A stretch of 64,000 nt of DNA, from positions 167,633-231,632 of the forward strand of contig NZQV01000018.1 of the NCBI GenBank assembly GCA_002696035.1, in the 5' to 3' direction. The notes beneath the pieces are model-generated. The model saw only the letters and a program-made list of their open reading frames with translations, did no database searches and was not told the DNA's origin. Positions within the stretch are counted from its first letter, which is position 1. Every line of letters begins with the position of its first letter. This DNA is from Balneola sp. (GTDB lineage Bacteria; Bacteroidota; Rhodothermia; Balneolales; Balneolaceae). The translations under genes and the position numbers were made by a program. This document shows positions 1-7,970 of the stretch, in pieces.

Positions 1-67
1 TCACCCCAAGAAATGGGAAAAGCGTCACTAAAAGCAGAATTCGAATATTATTTTTCAAAAAATTCAT
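1..67 (-). CDS. Secreted or lipoprotein-type protein, N-terminal fragment (runs off left edge)
   Basis: Reading the minus strand, an ATG at 65-67 opens a frame that stays open to the window edge. The 22 visible residues start MNFLKNNIRILLLVTLF, with basic residues followed by a hydrophobic stretch, as in a signal peptide. It lies about 40 bases downstream of the HmuY-like gene on the same strand, so it is probably the third gene of the TonB-receptor/HmuY operon and an exported protein. The family cannot be told from 22 residues. Confidence 0.55.
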   Translation of the reverse strand, partial: MNFLKNNIRILLLVTLFPFLGV

Positions 68-107
68 AATAGAAGGTTAAGAGTCTAGAGTTATGGATGA
101 ATCAGGG

Positions 108-1136
108 TTACTCGAAATACACTGAACCGTCGGTTTGTACCGCATACTCAAATGTGAAATAACGAGCTTCGGGTCGGGTAGCAGAATCAGCAAACTCTTC
201 GGTAGAGGTATCCGGATTGCCCTCGTAATAACTGATCATGCGGACTTTAGCGTACTTCCCATCGGGAGTTTGTACGATCAGGGTCAATCCATCCACAGGG
301 AGTACAGCGTGGCTCGGAGGCGTATTCCCGGTATAAGAGTACCAGTTTGAATTGTCTTCTTCGTAGCCTTCGGTTGGCGCTTCAGTCACATCCGCAAAAG
401 GAATATTCAAGTCTAGAATACCGCCGCCATTTTCAGCATTAGCGTTGATAGCCGTTCCGGAAAATGCAATATCCCATTGAGAAGAAGACGCATCTTCTAC
501 GATCTCGCCGGTATCCAGATCAAAGTAGGTCTCGGTATCTTCGTGATATAGCTGGGTATTTTCAGCTTCGGTTTGCAAGGTGTAATTGAAGGTAAAAAAA
601 CGACTCTCGTTTTCTGTATCGGAATCCCTGTAATAACTCAGGATCTCAATTTTGGCAAACTCTCCTTCGGGCGTTTGCACTACAATAGAATGATCTTTTT
701 TTGGGGTGATGAAATGCGTGTTAAAGTCATAATCGTACCAGGAACTTCGTTCTGTCTCCGAAGCATATCCGTCGGCCGGAGCGTCTTGAAGATCAGCATA
801 TCCGGTGCTGATCACCTGAATTCCTCCACCATGACCAGCGTTCGCGATGAGTGTGGTACCTCCAAAGCCAATATCCCAGCTCGCATCGGTAGAGTCTTCA
901 ATAATTTCTCCGGTGTTTAGATCAAAGAACGTATAACCGGGATTGGTTTCGGTATTTCCTTCTACATTTTCTTCAGGAGCTCGTGTGGCACTCAGGGTAT
1001 TTACGTTACCGGGGATGTCCTCAGCCATTTCTGCAACTACAGGTTGCGGTCCGTCATTTCCTGTCGAATCACAAGCTGTGAAGGCTAAGGATGCAAACAG
1101 AAGTACTACTAATAATTTGTGTTGGGTTAATTGCAT
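108..1136 (-). CDS. HmuY-like lipoprotein with two tandem HmuY domains
   Basis: Likely a surface or periplasmic haem/iron-compound-binding lipoprotein that passes its ligand to the TonB receptor encoded just upstream. I start it at the ATG at 1136 (MQLTQHKLLV). This gives a clean signal peptide ending in FTAC (Cys22), whereas the longer frame from 1193 overlaps the receptor gene. The mature protein holds two copies of the same roughly 140-residue unit. Each begins FDL(N/D)TGEI(I/V)ED, passes through WDI(G/A)F(G/S)GT and GGGI, then VQTP(E/D)G(E/K)(F/Y)AK and ends (R/Y)FFTF-type strands. Each also has a His before the VQTP strand (THF in copy 1, SHA in copy 2). HmuY proteins usually have one such domain and bind haem through two histidines; whether these histidines bind haem is inference. 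Confidence 0.82.
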   Translation of the reverse strand: MQLTQHKLLVVLLFASLAFTACDSTGNDGPQPVVAEMAEDIPGNVNTLSATRAPEENVEGNTETNPGYTFFDLNTGEIIEDSTDASWDIGFGGTTLIANAGHGGGIQVISTGYADLQDAPADGYASETERSSWYDYDFNTHFITPKKDHSIVVQTPEGEFAKIEILSYYRDSDTENESRFFTFNYTLQTEAENTQLYHEDTETYFDLDTGEIVEDASSSQWDIAFSGTAINANAENGGGILDLNIPFADVTEAPTEGYEEDNSNWYSYTGNTPPSHAVLPVDGLTLIVQTPDGKYAKVRMISYYEGNPDTSTEEFADSATRPEARYFTFEYAVQTDGSVYFE

Positions 1137-1164
1137 GGTGTATTTGGAGTGATTTTTTAAAGGA

Positions 1165-3513
1165 TTAATAGAGTTGAATTTTAAATTGCGCATAAAATGT
1201 TCTGCCGGGATTTGAAGGCATAAACCTAGGACTTTGGAAATTCAGCAGATTATCGACGCCTACCTGAAGTCGGTATTTGCCGGCAAATATTTTTGAGAGG
1301 GAGGCATTGATCGTAGTCTTTTTCAGATACGATTCTGTTGTGCCCAGGAATGAAGAGGTAGCAATGTCTTTTGGATCCAGTGCATACTCACCCTCATCAG
1401 GGGTTTTGTTGTTGTTGGAATCGCCAAACCAGTATCGGCCGCGATATAGGAATCGCAGGTTGGAGTCAATGCCCAGCCGATCAAAAGTATAAAACAGCTT
1501 TGCATTCCAGCTGTGCTTAGAACGGTTGAACATCGGGATATAATCTTTGCGGGTTTGGGTCACCACCCTCCCATCTACTACTTCATCAAATTCGCGGGTG
1601 ATCTGTCGCCTGGCATCTAAATATTGATAGCCTATGCTGAACCTGAAGTTTTCAATTTCTGTGGAGCTAAACCTTAATTCCGTTTCAATTCCCTGCGTAT
1701 AGATCTTATTCAGATTGAAATAAGAAAACACCGACTGGCCGTTACTCTTCACCGCAATACGCTGTGTATCAATAAGATCTTGAACATCATTTCGGAAAGC
1801 ATTTAACCGAAGCTGAATCCCATCAAAAGGAAACAGATCGAAGCCGACATTGTATGCGAATGATTGCTCGGATTTGATCTTCCCAATGCTATTCGGATTG
1901 ATGAACAATTCCTCAATTTGTCCTTCCGATTCAAGACGATCGACTCCATCGCTTACGGTATTGGAACCAAATACGCTATATCCGGCCTGGGCATTTGTGA
2001 AATTCAAATACAGCTGACGGAACTCGGGAGCTTTAAATCCACCGCCCACTGAGGCGCGAATATGGATCAATTCATTGGGTTTATATAAGCCGGAGAACTT
2101 GGGACTCCACTGAGAAGCGTATTCATTATGAGCATCAAACCGAAAGCCGGTCGTAATAGATAATTCGTCTGTGATACTCCATTCATGCTGGCCGAATAGA
2201 AAATAACTTTGAAAAGGAGGGACATCGGTATAATTTTCTGATACCAACTCCTCGTGGTTCATTCCCACCCCAAAAATGGACGTATGCTGCTTATTCCAGA
2301 ATGTTGAACTTTTCAGCTCATATTTATTCAGTGTTTGATCGAAATTGCTGTTAGCATATAGTTCACCGCTCTCAATAAATTGAGATTCCGACTCGCTGTT
2401 AAATCGACTAAAAAATGCTGATGCATCAAAGACCTGTCGGTCTCCCAGCCTGAAACTTATTTCCGGACTGGCACTGTAATTTTTCTGTCCTTCATCCTGG
2501 AGAATTCGCTGAATTCCACTTTCTCTGTCTATATCAACCAGGGAATTGTGCCCCTCCTGATAATAGCGGGACTGTACCGAAAACGATAAAGCCGGAGTCA
2601 CATCATACTCTACTCCCCCTGAGAATGTGTAGCTGTTGTATTCAGGAATCGTTGGAGCAATGGTTTCTTCATTCAGATCAAAGCCATTCGATCCATTAGT
2701 ATTAGCAAAAAATTGTCCACTAAGCTTTTCTTTTCGGAATGAAAGATTGGTAGATCCGTCAAAAGAAGCGTGGGATCCCAGCTGTCCGGTTACATCCCAG
2801 GACAACGGCTCATTGCCTTTTTCGGTGATGATATTGATGACCCCAGCCAGTGCATCACTGCCCCAAAGTGCGGAAGATGGCCCTTTTACGATCTCGATCT
2901 GCTTCACGTCGCCAATCGATAACCGATCCAAATTCAACGTGCCCGCAGAGCGACCGATCACAGGCTGATTATCGATCATGATCAGCGTGTAATTCGGATC
3001 AAATCCCTGCATTTGCAGGCCCGTGCCATGATCAGAAATGATGTTGAGTCCCGTTTGCTCCAGTAAAATATCACTAAGCCGGGTACTTCCACTTAATTCA
3101 ATTTCTTCATCCGATATCACCGAAACCGGAATGCTAACTTCTTCCACATCGCGCTGTGTTCGGGTGGCCGTGATCACCATGGTTCCGGAATCATATACCG
3201 CTTCTTTTAAAACAATGATGACACTTCCTGCCGAGTTACTATTCAGGTCAATGCGCTTTTTTGCCGTTTCATATCCAAGTCGACTGACCACAAGATTTAC
3301 AGATCCTTTGCTGATCTCTCCCACAAAGATCTCAAACTCCCCCGCTGAATTTGAGATGGTCGTAGAACCGAATTCCTTTATATAAATATGTGACTCGGAA
3401 AGAGGTTCACCCTCTTCATTTTGGATGTTGCCCTGTATGGTTTGTGCTTGACCGGAAATCGCAGATAATAGAAAAAGGAAGCTAAATGTGAATTTTAGCG
3501 CCATTAGGTTCAA
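1165..3513 (-). CDS. TonB-dependent outer-membrane receptor (probable iron/haem uptake)
   Basis: Gated outer-membrane channel driven by TonB. The 782 residues start with a signal peptide (hydrophobic to about residue 22, ending GQAQ). A carboxypeptidase-regulatory-like beta domain follows at about 24-110 (GEPLSESHIYIKE, NSAGEFEI). The plug at about 120-235 carries VSVISDEEIE, QGFDPNYTLIMIDNQPV, the typical IEIVKGPSSALWGSDALAG and INIITEKG. The rest is a 22-strand-type barrel ending in an aromatic residue (FKIQLY). The next gene, 28 bases on, is the HmuY-like lipoprotein, and HmuR/HmuY pairs take up haem in Bacteroidota, so haem or iron is the likely substrate. Vitamin or other siderophore substrates remain possible. 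A Bacteroidota-type promoter overlapping a palindrome lies directly upstream. Confidence 0.9.
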   Translation of the reverse strand: MNLMALKFTFSFLFLLSAISGQAQTIQGNIQNEEGEPLSESHIYIKEFGSTTISNSAGEFEIFVGEISKGSVNLVVSRLGYETAKKRIDLNSNSAGSVIIVLKEAVYDSGTMVITATRTQRDVEEVSIPVSVISDEEIELSGSTRLSDILLEQTGLNIISDHGTGLQMQGFDPNYTLIMIDNQPVIGRSAGTLNLDRLSIGDVKQIEIVKGPSSALWGSDALAGVINIITEKGNEPLSWDVTGQLGSHASFDGSTNLSFRKEKLSGQFFANTNGSNGFDLNEETIAPTIPEYNSYTFSGGVEYDVTPALSFSVQSRYYQEGHNSLVDIDRESGIQRILQDEGQKNYSASPEISFRLGDRQVFDASAFFSRFNSESESQFIESGELYANSNFDQTLNKYELKSSTFWNKQHTSIFGVGMNHEELVSENYTDVPPFQSYFLFGQHEWSITDELSITTGFRFDAHNEYASQWSPKFSGLYKPNELIHIRASVGGGFKAPEFRQLYLNFTNAQAGYSVFGSNTVSDGVDRLESEGQIEELFINPNSIGKIKSEQSFAYNVGFDLFPFDGIQLRLNAFRNDVQDLIDTQRIAVKSNGQSVFSYFNLNKIYTQGIETELRFSSTEIENFRFSIGYQYLDARRQITREFDEVVDGRVVTQTRKDYIPMFNRSKHSWNAKLFYTFDRLGIDSNLRFLYRGRYWFGDSNNNKTPDEGEYALDPKDIATSSFLGTTESYLKKTTINASLSKIFAGKYRLQVGVDNLLNFQSPRFMPSNPGRTFYAQFKIQLY

Positions 3514-3547
3514 ATCTAAATAGTAGTTAGCGGAATAATTTCTGCGC

Positions 3548-3578
3548 CAAACTTATTTAGACTTGTTATAAATAACAA
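3548..3578 (-). promoter_or_regulatory. Promoter of the TonB receptor/HmuY operon with overlapping palindrome
   Basis: On the minus strand TTG (3576-3578), a 20-base spacer and TAAGTTTG (3548-3555) match the Bacteroidota -33/-7 promoter form. The predicted transcript would start about 28 bases before the receptor ATG. A perfect inverted repeat, TTGTTAT-AA-ATAACAA at 3563-3578, covers the -33 element and part of the spacer, where a repressor would block polymerase. A Fur- or haem-responsive operator is an inference from the downstream genes. Confidence 0.6.
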
Positions 3579-4033
3579 CACTATTTAGAATTATTCTATA
3601 TAATTGTTTTGGGATTTCGGTATTGAAGAGATTAAATGGGGTTTAGCTTTTTTCGTTTTCAAACGTCAGACCATTTCCGAATTATTCAGGTAAACATTAT
3701 GGTGGGCAAATAAGGCTATTCAATTCGGTTTTGCCTTTTCAGTGGTCAGACGAATTCTTTTCTTCGCAAGTTCTCGTCCGACGACTACAGCTCGTCCGAC
3801 GAATGATTCTAGGCCAGATTGTTCTTTTTTGACCCTCAAACAGATTGCCCTTTCCAATCGTCGGACCACTTCTTATTGGATTTTGCAACCTAATTGGTGG
3901 AGGGTAAAAGCTTATACCGAGGGTTTCTCGCTTCAGTGGCCAGACGAATTCTTTATTCTTCCACATACTTTTCCTGAATGAATTTTTAATTCAGCTTTTC
4001 TTTTAAGGAAACCGATCTTTTTGCAGGAAAGCA
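3579..4033. repeat. Non-coding region with a cluster of GTGGTCCGACGA-type repeats
   Basis: No believable gene is seen between the TonB receptor promoter and the tRNA-Leu promoter. The stretch holds a family of short related motifs. TTCAGTGGTCAGACGAATTC starts at 3738 and TTCAGTGGCCAGACGAATTC at 3932 (one mismatch, 194 bases apart). TCGTCCGACGA occurs at 3774-3784 and again at 3792-3802. The inverted form TCGTCGGACCACT is at 3858-3870. Open frames across it on both strands have no recognisable protein features. Confidence 0.55.
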
Positions 4034-4065
4034 TTGAATTTTGAAAGCTAAAAGTGCTATCTTTG
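4034..4065 (+). promoter_or_regulatory. Promoter for tRNA-Leu
   Basis: TTG at 4034-4036, a 21-base spacer and TATCTTTG at 4058-4065 fit the Bacteroidota -33/-7 consensus. The tRNA begins 24 bases later, a suitable distance for a short leader. Confidence 0.55.
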
Positions 4066-4088
4066 TCGCCCTTCTAAAATGTATTTTT

Positions 4089-4172
4089 GCTCACGTGGCG
4101 GAACTGGTAGACGCGTGCGCTTGAGGGGCGTATGGCCTAACGGCCGTGGAGGTTCGATTCCTCTCGTGAGCA
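4089..4172 (+). tRNA. tRNA-Leu (anticodon GAG)
   Basis: The acceptor arms GCTCACG and CGTGAGC pair fully. The D arm contains AACTGGTAGACGC and the anticodon stem TGCGC/GCGTA encloses the loop TTGAGGG, giving anticodon GAG. A long variable arm typical of class II tRNAs (GGCCTAACGGCC) is followed by the T arm with GGTTCGATTCC. CCA is not encoded after the discriminator A. It reads CUC/CUU leucine codons. Confidence 0.97.
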
Positions 4173-4182
4173 CATAAAAATT

Positions 4183-4219
4183 AAGCCAAGCTTTGTTTAA
4201 TCAATAGCTTGGCTTTTTT
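4183..4219 (+). terminator. Rho-independent terminator after tRNA-Leu
   Basis: Perfect 10-base stem AAGCCAAGCT (4183-4192) / AGCTTGGCTT (4206-4215) with a 13-base loop, followed by a run of T. Confidence 0.88.
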
Positions 4220-4255
4220 GATTATCCCTACCTGAACAACATTTATACCACTTTT

Positions 4256-6715
4256 CTAAAACAACCGTGCCACACTCACTCCAAAAAAGAACCCAGGCTG
4301 ATCTATACGATACGCCACATCCGCGCGGAAGAGGTTAAAGATATTACTGAGCGAAAGTCCGGCTTCAATATGCAGATCCTCGGCCGTTATTGGGGATAAT
4401 CCGTAACGGGAATTGAATTCATTGACCTGCTCCTGCTTCACCCAGGTTTTCCCAACCCCGCCAAATGCGATGATACTCAACCCGGTTTTGGAGGCATCCC
4501 TCCATCCCAGCATTTCCAGTGGAACACTTTTGAAGTTATGCTCGGCATTTAAAGCAAAATAGCTAGCCCCTTCATAAGGGATGAATCGCTTTGCGCGAAA
4601 AGCACCGAATGGGGTAAAAATTCCGGGAGCTACATCTAACACTTCATTTTTTTGGATGGGAAGATCTCCCAGATAAGTTCCTGCATTCACCCTCATGTTC
4701 AACGTGTTCGGGAAGAACCGCCGCTGATAAAAAGTTTCAAATTCACGATACAGATCTACTTTAAAACGGGTGTAATCCCAGCTGCTGCCCAAGAATGTAG
4801 CGGATTGTTCGACGGTGAATTCAAAGTCATCGGCTCCTATAATGCCATAAGCCTTTTTATTATTTCCGCCCCGCCAAGTAAACTGAACAGCACTCAGATT
4901 GCCTTCATCCACATAACTGTTGGGGCGCTGAATCTCATCCCGACCTAAAATATCGTAATCTGTTTTATAGTCGATGCTACTGTGATCTTCATAGGCATAG
5001 GTTAATTCTAATCGTCCCGGAAAATCCGACATCAGGTAGGCGGCCCCCAGTGCAAATCTCTTATTCCGGTAATAATCAAAGTAATCGGGGTAGCCTATGA
5101 TCGAAGTTACCGTGGTCATCTCCGGGGTGAACATATCGGAATTGTAACGAGTCTCATTTTTCACCCGGTATTCTGAAATCAGCCCAAACCTGCGGGTTGA
5201 TTTCAATGGCCGCCAGCTCATCTCGATGCCGTATGAAAATGACTCTAAGCCCGAACCATACCCGGTACTATATCCTGCAAATATCTCAGAGTATAACCGA
5301 TTGTCTACATAACCCCGTGAATGCTTCAATCCGCCGTAAAAAGCGTCCACCCGGTTGAATTTTGCTTGCGGGGTGAGGTTTCTGGTCAGTGCAGAAAACA
5401 AGTTACTGCGCCCGCTTCTTGATGTAGTTGATGCGCTGTCGGTACCTGAACCGGAACCACTGCTTACCGATGCTCCTGATTCATCTTCATCCCAATCTAT
5501 AAAACGGGTTAAAAATCCCTGAGGGCGAAATGCTTTTTCGAGAGTAGTGTTGCTATCTACCGTGGCGTAAGCGAATTCTTCCTCGGTATCCAGTGGAATG
5601 ATCTCGATCTCATTTACAAACAAGGAATCCCCTGAATTGATGGTAGTCGAATCCACAGAAAAACGATCGTTGTCATTAAAAATTGAATCCGGATGCGTGA
5701 TGTTTACCTCATAATCACTGAGTCGGGCCACCTGCCTGAAACCAATTGGGGGGAATCGAAGTCCAACCACGCCAATCTCCACCAGGCCTTCGATACGGAC
5801 ATCCACAGGAAGCCAGAACTCTCCGCCAAAATTGCTGAATTGTTGTTTGTAGGAAAGATCAAAATCCTGAACCGGAGGAGGAAACTGAACCACGGAATTA
5901 GGTTTAAGATCCATTTCAAGGACCGCGTATTCTTCTCCCAAAACAAAAATGGTCCCTTCAAAAAGCGGCTGGAGTTTACGATCAGAGGATACAGACAGCT
6001 CATAAACCACCTGACCATCCAGCGACTGAATATCCTCGAGGGTGAAATTGTAGAACTTGAGGGCATCCGGGTGCGTAACGCCCACCATATTAAACCCGGC
6101 AATATCCAGATTATCATCATAGAAATTAGGGAGATAACTTACCCCGGCAAAGTTATCGGCCGCGTCAATATTAGCTGTTTGTCTTCTTGATTTCAGGATC
6201 TCCCGAGATCCTTTTTCTTTATCCCAATAGGCTACTGAAATACTTTCGGTAATGGAAATGATGGTGGTATCATTTCGGAGCTGCTGTCGCGTATAAGCTT
6301 CTGCCTTGTACGTTTTCAGATTGGCTCTCCACTCTTGCTTCCTTCGAATCACTTCCTTCATAATGGCCGTTGCAGGATCTTCGCCAGTCACCACGATCTC
6401 TCCCATTTGAGCAACGGAGGGTTTCAGAATAAAATCAATGGGACCGGAATTTGCATTTACGGTCTTTTCCTGACTTTCGAAACCTAAAAATCGCACCACC
6501 ACTGTGACGGGAAACTCCTTTACGGAAAGACTGAATTCTCCATCCTGATTGGAGATTGTTCCTTTATACGTATCTTTGATAATAACGTGGGCAGCAGGAA
6601 GAGGCTCTCCGGTCTCGGCGTCTACGATTTTACCGGATACTTTTTGTTGAGCCAGCGCTGGAAGTGTTCCAATTCCGAAGATAAGAAGAAGTACGAGGAC
6701 CGAAGATCTATACAT
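4256..6715 (-). CDS. DUF5686 and carboxypeptidase-regulatory-like domain outer-membrane protein
   Basis: Large predicted outer-membrane protein of 819 residues. A signal peptide (MYRSSVLVLLLIFGIG, ending ALAQ) precedes a carboxypeptidase-regulatory-like beta sandwich at about 25-105 (SGKIVDAETGEPLPAAHVII, NQDGEFSLSV). The remainder fits the DUF5686 family of Bacteroidota: the conserved start AIMKEVIRRKQEWRANLKTYKAEAYTRQ near residue 115, a soluble segment and a C-terminal barrel ending SVARLF. A Ser/Gly/Asp-rich linker (SGASVSSGSGSGTDSAS) lies at roughly 415-435 just before the barrel part. Its function is not established; a role in outer-membrane assembly or nutrient handling is a guess. It converges with the tRNA-Leu terminator and is transcribed alone. 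Confidence 0.85.
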   Translation of the reverse strand: MYRSSVLVLLLIFGIGTLPALAQQKVSGKIVDAETGEPLPAAHVIIKDTYKGTISNQDGEFSLSVKEFPVTVVVRFLGFESQEKTVNANSGPIDFILKPSVAQMGEIVVTGEDPATAIMKEVIRRKQEWRANLKTYKAEAYTRQQLRNDTTIISITESISVAYWDKEKGSREILKSRRQTANIDAADNFAGVSYLPNFYDDNLDIAGFNMVGVTHPDALKFYNFTLEDIQSLDGQVVYELSVSSDRKLQPLFEGTIFVLGEEYAVLEMDLKPNSVVQFPPPVQDFDLSYKQQFSNFGGEFWLPVDVRIEGLVEIGVVGLRFPPIGFRQVARLSDYEVNITHPDSIFNDNDRFSVDSTTINSGDSLFVNEIEIIPLDTEEEFAYATVDSNTTLEKAFRPQGFLTRFIDWDEDESGASVSSGSGSGTDSASTTSRSGRSNLFSALTRNLTPQAKFNRVDAFYGGLKHSRGYVDNRLYSEIFAGYSTGYGSGLESFSYGIEMSWRPLKSTRRFGLISEYRVKNETRYNSDMFTPEMTTVTSIIGYPDYFDYYRNKRFALGAAYLMSDFPGRLELTYAYEDHSSIDYKTDYDILGRDEIQRPNSYVDEGNLSAVQFTWRGGNNKKAYGIIGADDFEFTVEQSATFLGSSWDYTRFKVDLYREFETFYQRRFFPNTLNMRVNAGTYLGDLPIQKNEVLDVAPGIFTPFGAFRAKRFIPYEGASYFALNAEHNFKSVPLEMLGWRDASKTGLSIIAFGGVGKTWVKQEQVNEFNSRYGLSPITAEDLHIEAGLSLSNIFNLFRADVAYRIDQPGFFFGVSVARLF

Positions 6716-6820
6716 TTTGATGAACTATGTTGACGTGAAATAACAACGAACTTCTACTTATCTGAAGCTGATTAGTTACATCAACCTACGTATATTTTGC
6801 AAAAACATTGCCTTCTAAAT

Positions 6821-6893
6821 GACCCTGTAGTTCAATTGGATAGAATAGGGACCTCCTAAGTCCTAGATCTGGGTTCGATTCCCGGCGGGGTCA
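6821..6893 (+). tRNA. tRNA-Arg (anticodon CCT)
   Basis: The acceptor GACCCTG pairs with CGGGGTC. The D arm is GTTCAATTGGATAGAAT, the anticodon stem GGGAC/GTCCT encloses CTCCTAA (anticodon CCT, reading AGG), and the T arm is GGGTTCGATTCCC. Length is 73 bases with no encoded CCA. It lies divergent from the DUF5686 gene; no clear terminator follows, only a short AACATT-G-AATGTT repeat at 6905-6917. Confidence 0.96.
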
Positions 6894-6933
6894 CTAGAAT
6901 TTTGAACATTGAATGTTGAATATCGAAGTGTTC

Positions 6934-7605
6934 TTAGTTTTCAGCCACAGTCAGCAGTTCTTCCAGCTTTTTCACGGAAAGGCCTTCAAAGTCATCTATT
7001 ACCAGCGCGCAGGTGTTCATTTCTTCGTGGGTGTGGGTGGTAGCTACCCCTACAACTGTGGCGCCGGCATCCTGTCCTGATCTCACCCCAGAGATGGAGT
7101 CTTCAAATACGATACATTTTTCAGGATCAACCCCAACTGTTTTTGCTGCTTTCAGGTAGGGTTCCGGATCGGGTTTGCTTTTGGTGACGTGAGAGGAATT
7201 AAGCACCGCCTCGAAATGATCGATGATCCCCAGTTCGGCCAAAATATAATCGGCGTTCTCAGCCGGGGCGGAAGTGGCTACTACTTTTTTGATTCCGGCC
7301 TCATCCAGCAGATCCAGAAATTCGATGAGTCCCGGAACTACGTGTTCACTAGGTTTAAACACTTCACGAAACATCTGCTCTTTTTCATCCGCGAAGGCTT
7401 CTATGGTTTCCTGGGAGATATCATCCCCAAACACATTGGGAATCCAGTCCTGATTGGTGCGACCGTATACTTTTTCAAGAAGATCCTGCTCGGTAAGTTC
7501 CTGCCCTTTTTGATGACAGAATTTTTGCAAAATAACTTTATGCACGGGATTACTGTGTACAATAACACCATCCATATCAAAGATAACAGCAGAAATGTTG
7601 CTCAT
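6934..7605 (-). CDS. HAD-superfamily phosphatase, beta-phosphoglucomutase-like
   Basis: Cytosolic HAD subfamily IA hydrolase of 223 residues, the usual size. Motif I is VIFDMDGVIV with nucleophile Asp10 and acid/base Asp12. Motif II is VVATSAP near residue 112, the motif III lysine lies in KSKPDPEPYLKAA, and motif IV is CIVFEDSISGVRSGQDAGA near 165. A helical cap lies between motifs I and II. The KPDPEPYL and FEDS signatures are typical of phosphoglucomutase- and phosphoglycolate-like members, which act on sugar phosphates; the exact substrate is not deducible. It sits 52 bases downstream of the GlsB/YeaQ-type gene on the same strand. Confidence 0.88.
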   Translation of the reverse strand: MSNISAVIFDMDGVIVHSNPVHKVILQKFCHQKGQELTEQDLLEKVYGRTNQDWIPNVFGDDISQETIEAFADEKEQMFREVFKPSEHVVPGLIEFLDLLDEAGIKKVVATSAPAENADYILAELGIIDHFEAVLNSSHVTKSKPDPEPYLKAAKTVGVDPEKCIVFEDSISGVRSGQDAGATVVGVATTHTHEEMNTCALVIDDFEGLSVKKLEELLTVAEN

Positions 7606-7657
7606 GAATTTATGAAGTATTTGATCGAGTGAGTTAGATTCTAGAAAAGAATTAGGA

Positions 7658-7945
7658 TCAGGCTTTTATTTTATTTCGCCCTCTTATAAGTGCACCCAGT
7701 ACCGAAGTGAAAAGTGCGGCACCAATGATGGACCAGATCACAGGAAATGGATTTCCGCTGATTACAATGGTCCACAGTTCCGGCAAGCCAAGTTCGGTTG
7801 CTATCCATTTGCCAAGGATGGCTCCTATAAAACCGACCCCGGATGTAACAAGGCAGCCACCAAAACTGTAGCCGCTTATGCTTTGTCCTATTCCTCCACA
7901 AATAGCTGCAATGAGTAGTAATAACAGAAATCCAAAAATTGACAT
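7658..7945 (-). CDS. GlsB/YeaQ/YmgE family small membrane protein
   Basis: A 95-residue inner-membrane protein with three hydrophobic segments, rich in glycine (FLLLLLIAAICGGIGQ, SGVGFIGAILGKWIA, VIWSIIGAALFTSVLGAL) and a basic end RGRNKIKA. Size, the GFIGAILGKWIA segment and the terminal positive charges fit the GlsB/YeaQ/YmgE (transglycosylase-associated) family, often linked to envelope stress. The molecular role is unknown. It lies 25 bases after the ABC ATPase gene on the same strand and may share its transcript. Confidence 0.78.
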   Translation of the reverse strand: MSIFGFLLLLLIAAICGGIGQSISGYSFGGCLVTSGVGFIGAILGKWIATELGLPELWTIVISGNPFPVIWSIIGAALFTSVLGALIRGRNKIKA

Positions 7946-7970
7946 AATAATTGAGTTTAAGTGATACTGA

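Noticed and set aside
3738..3955. CRISPR-like repeats
   Set aside because: Motif spacing is irregular, orientation is mixed and no cas gene is present.
3739..3981. Overlapping open frames of about 75-79 codons on both strands in the spacer before tRNA-Leu
   Set aside because: They consist of translated repeat motifs, have no recognisable domain or start context, and contradict each other on opposite strands.
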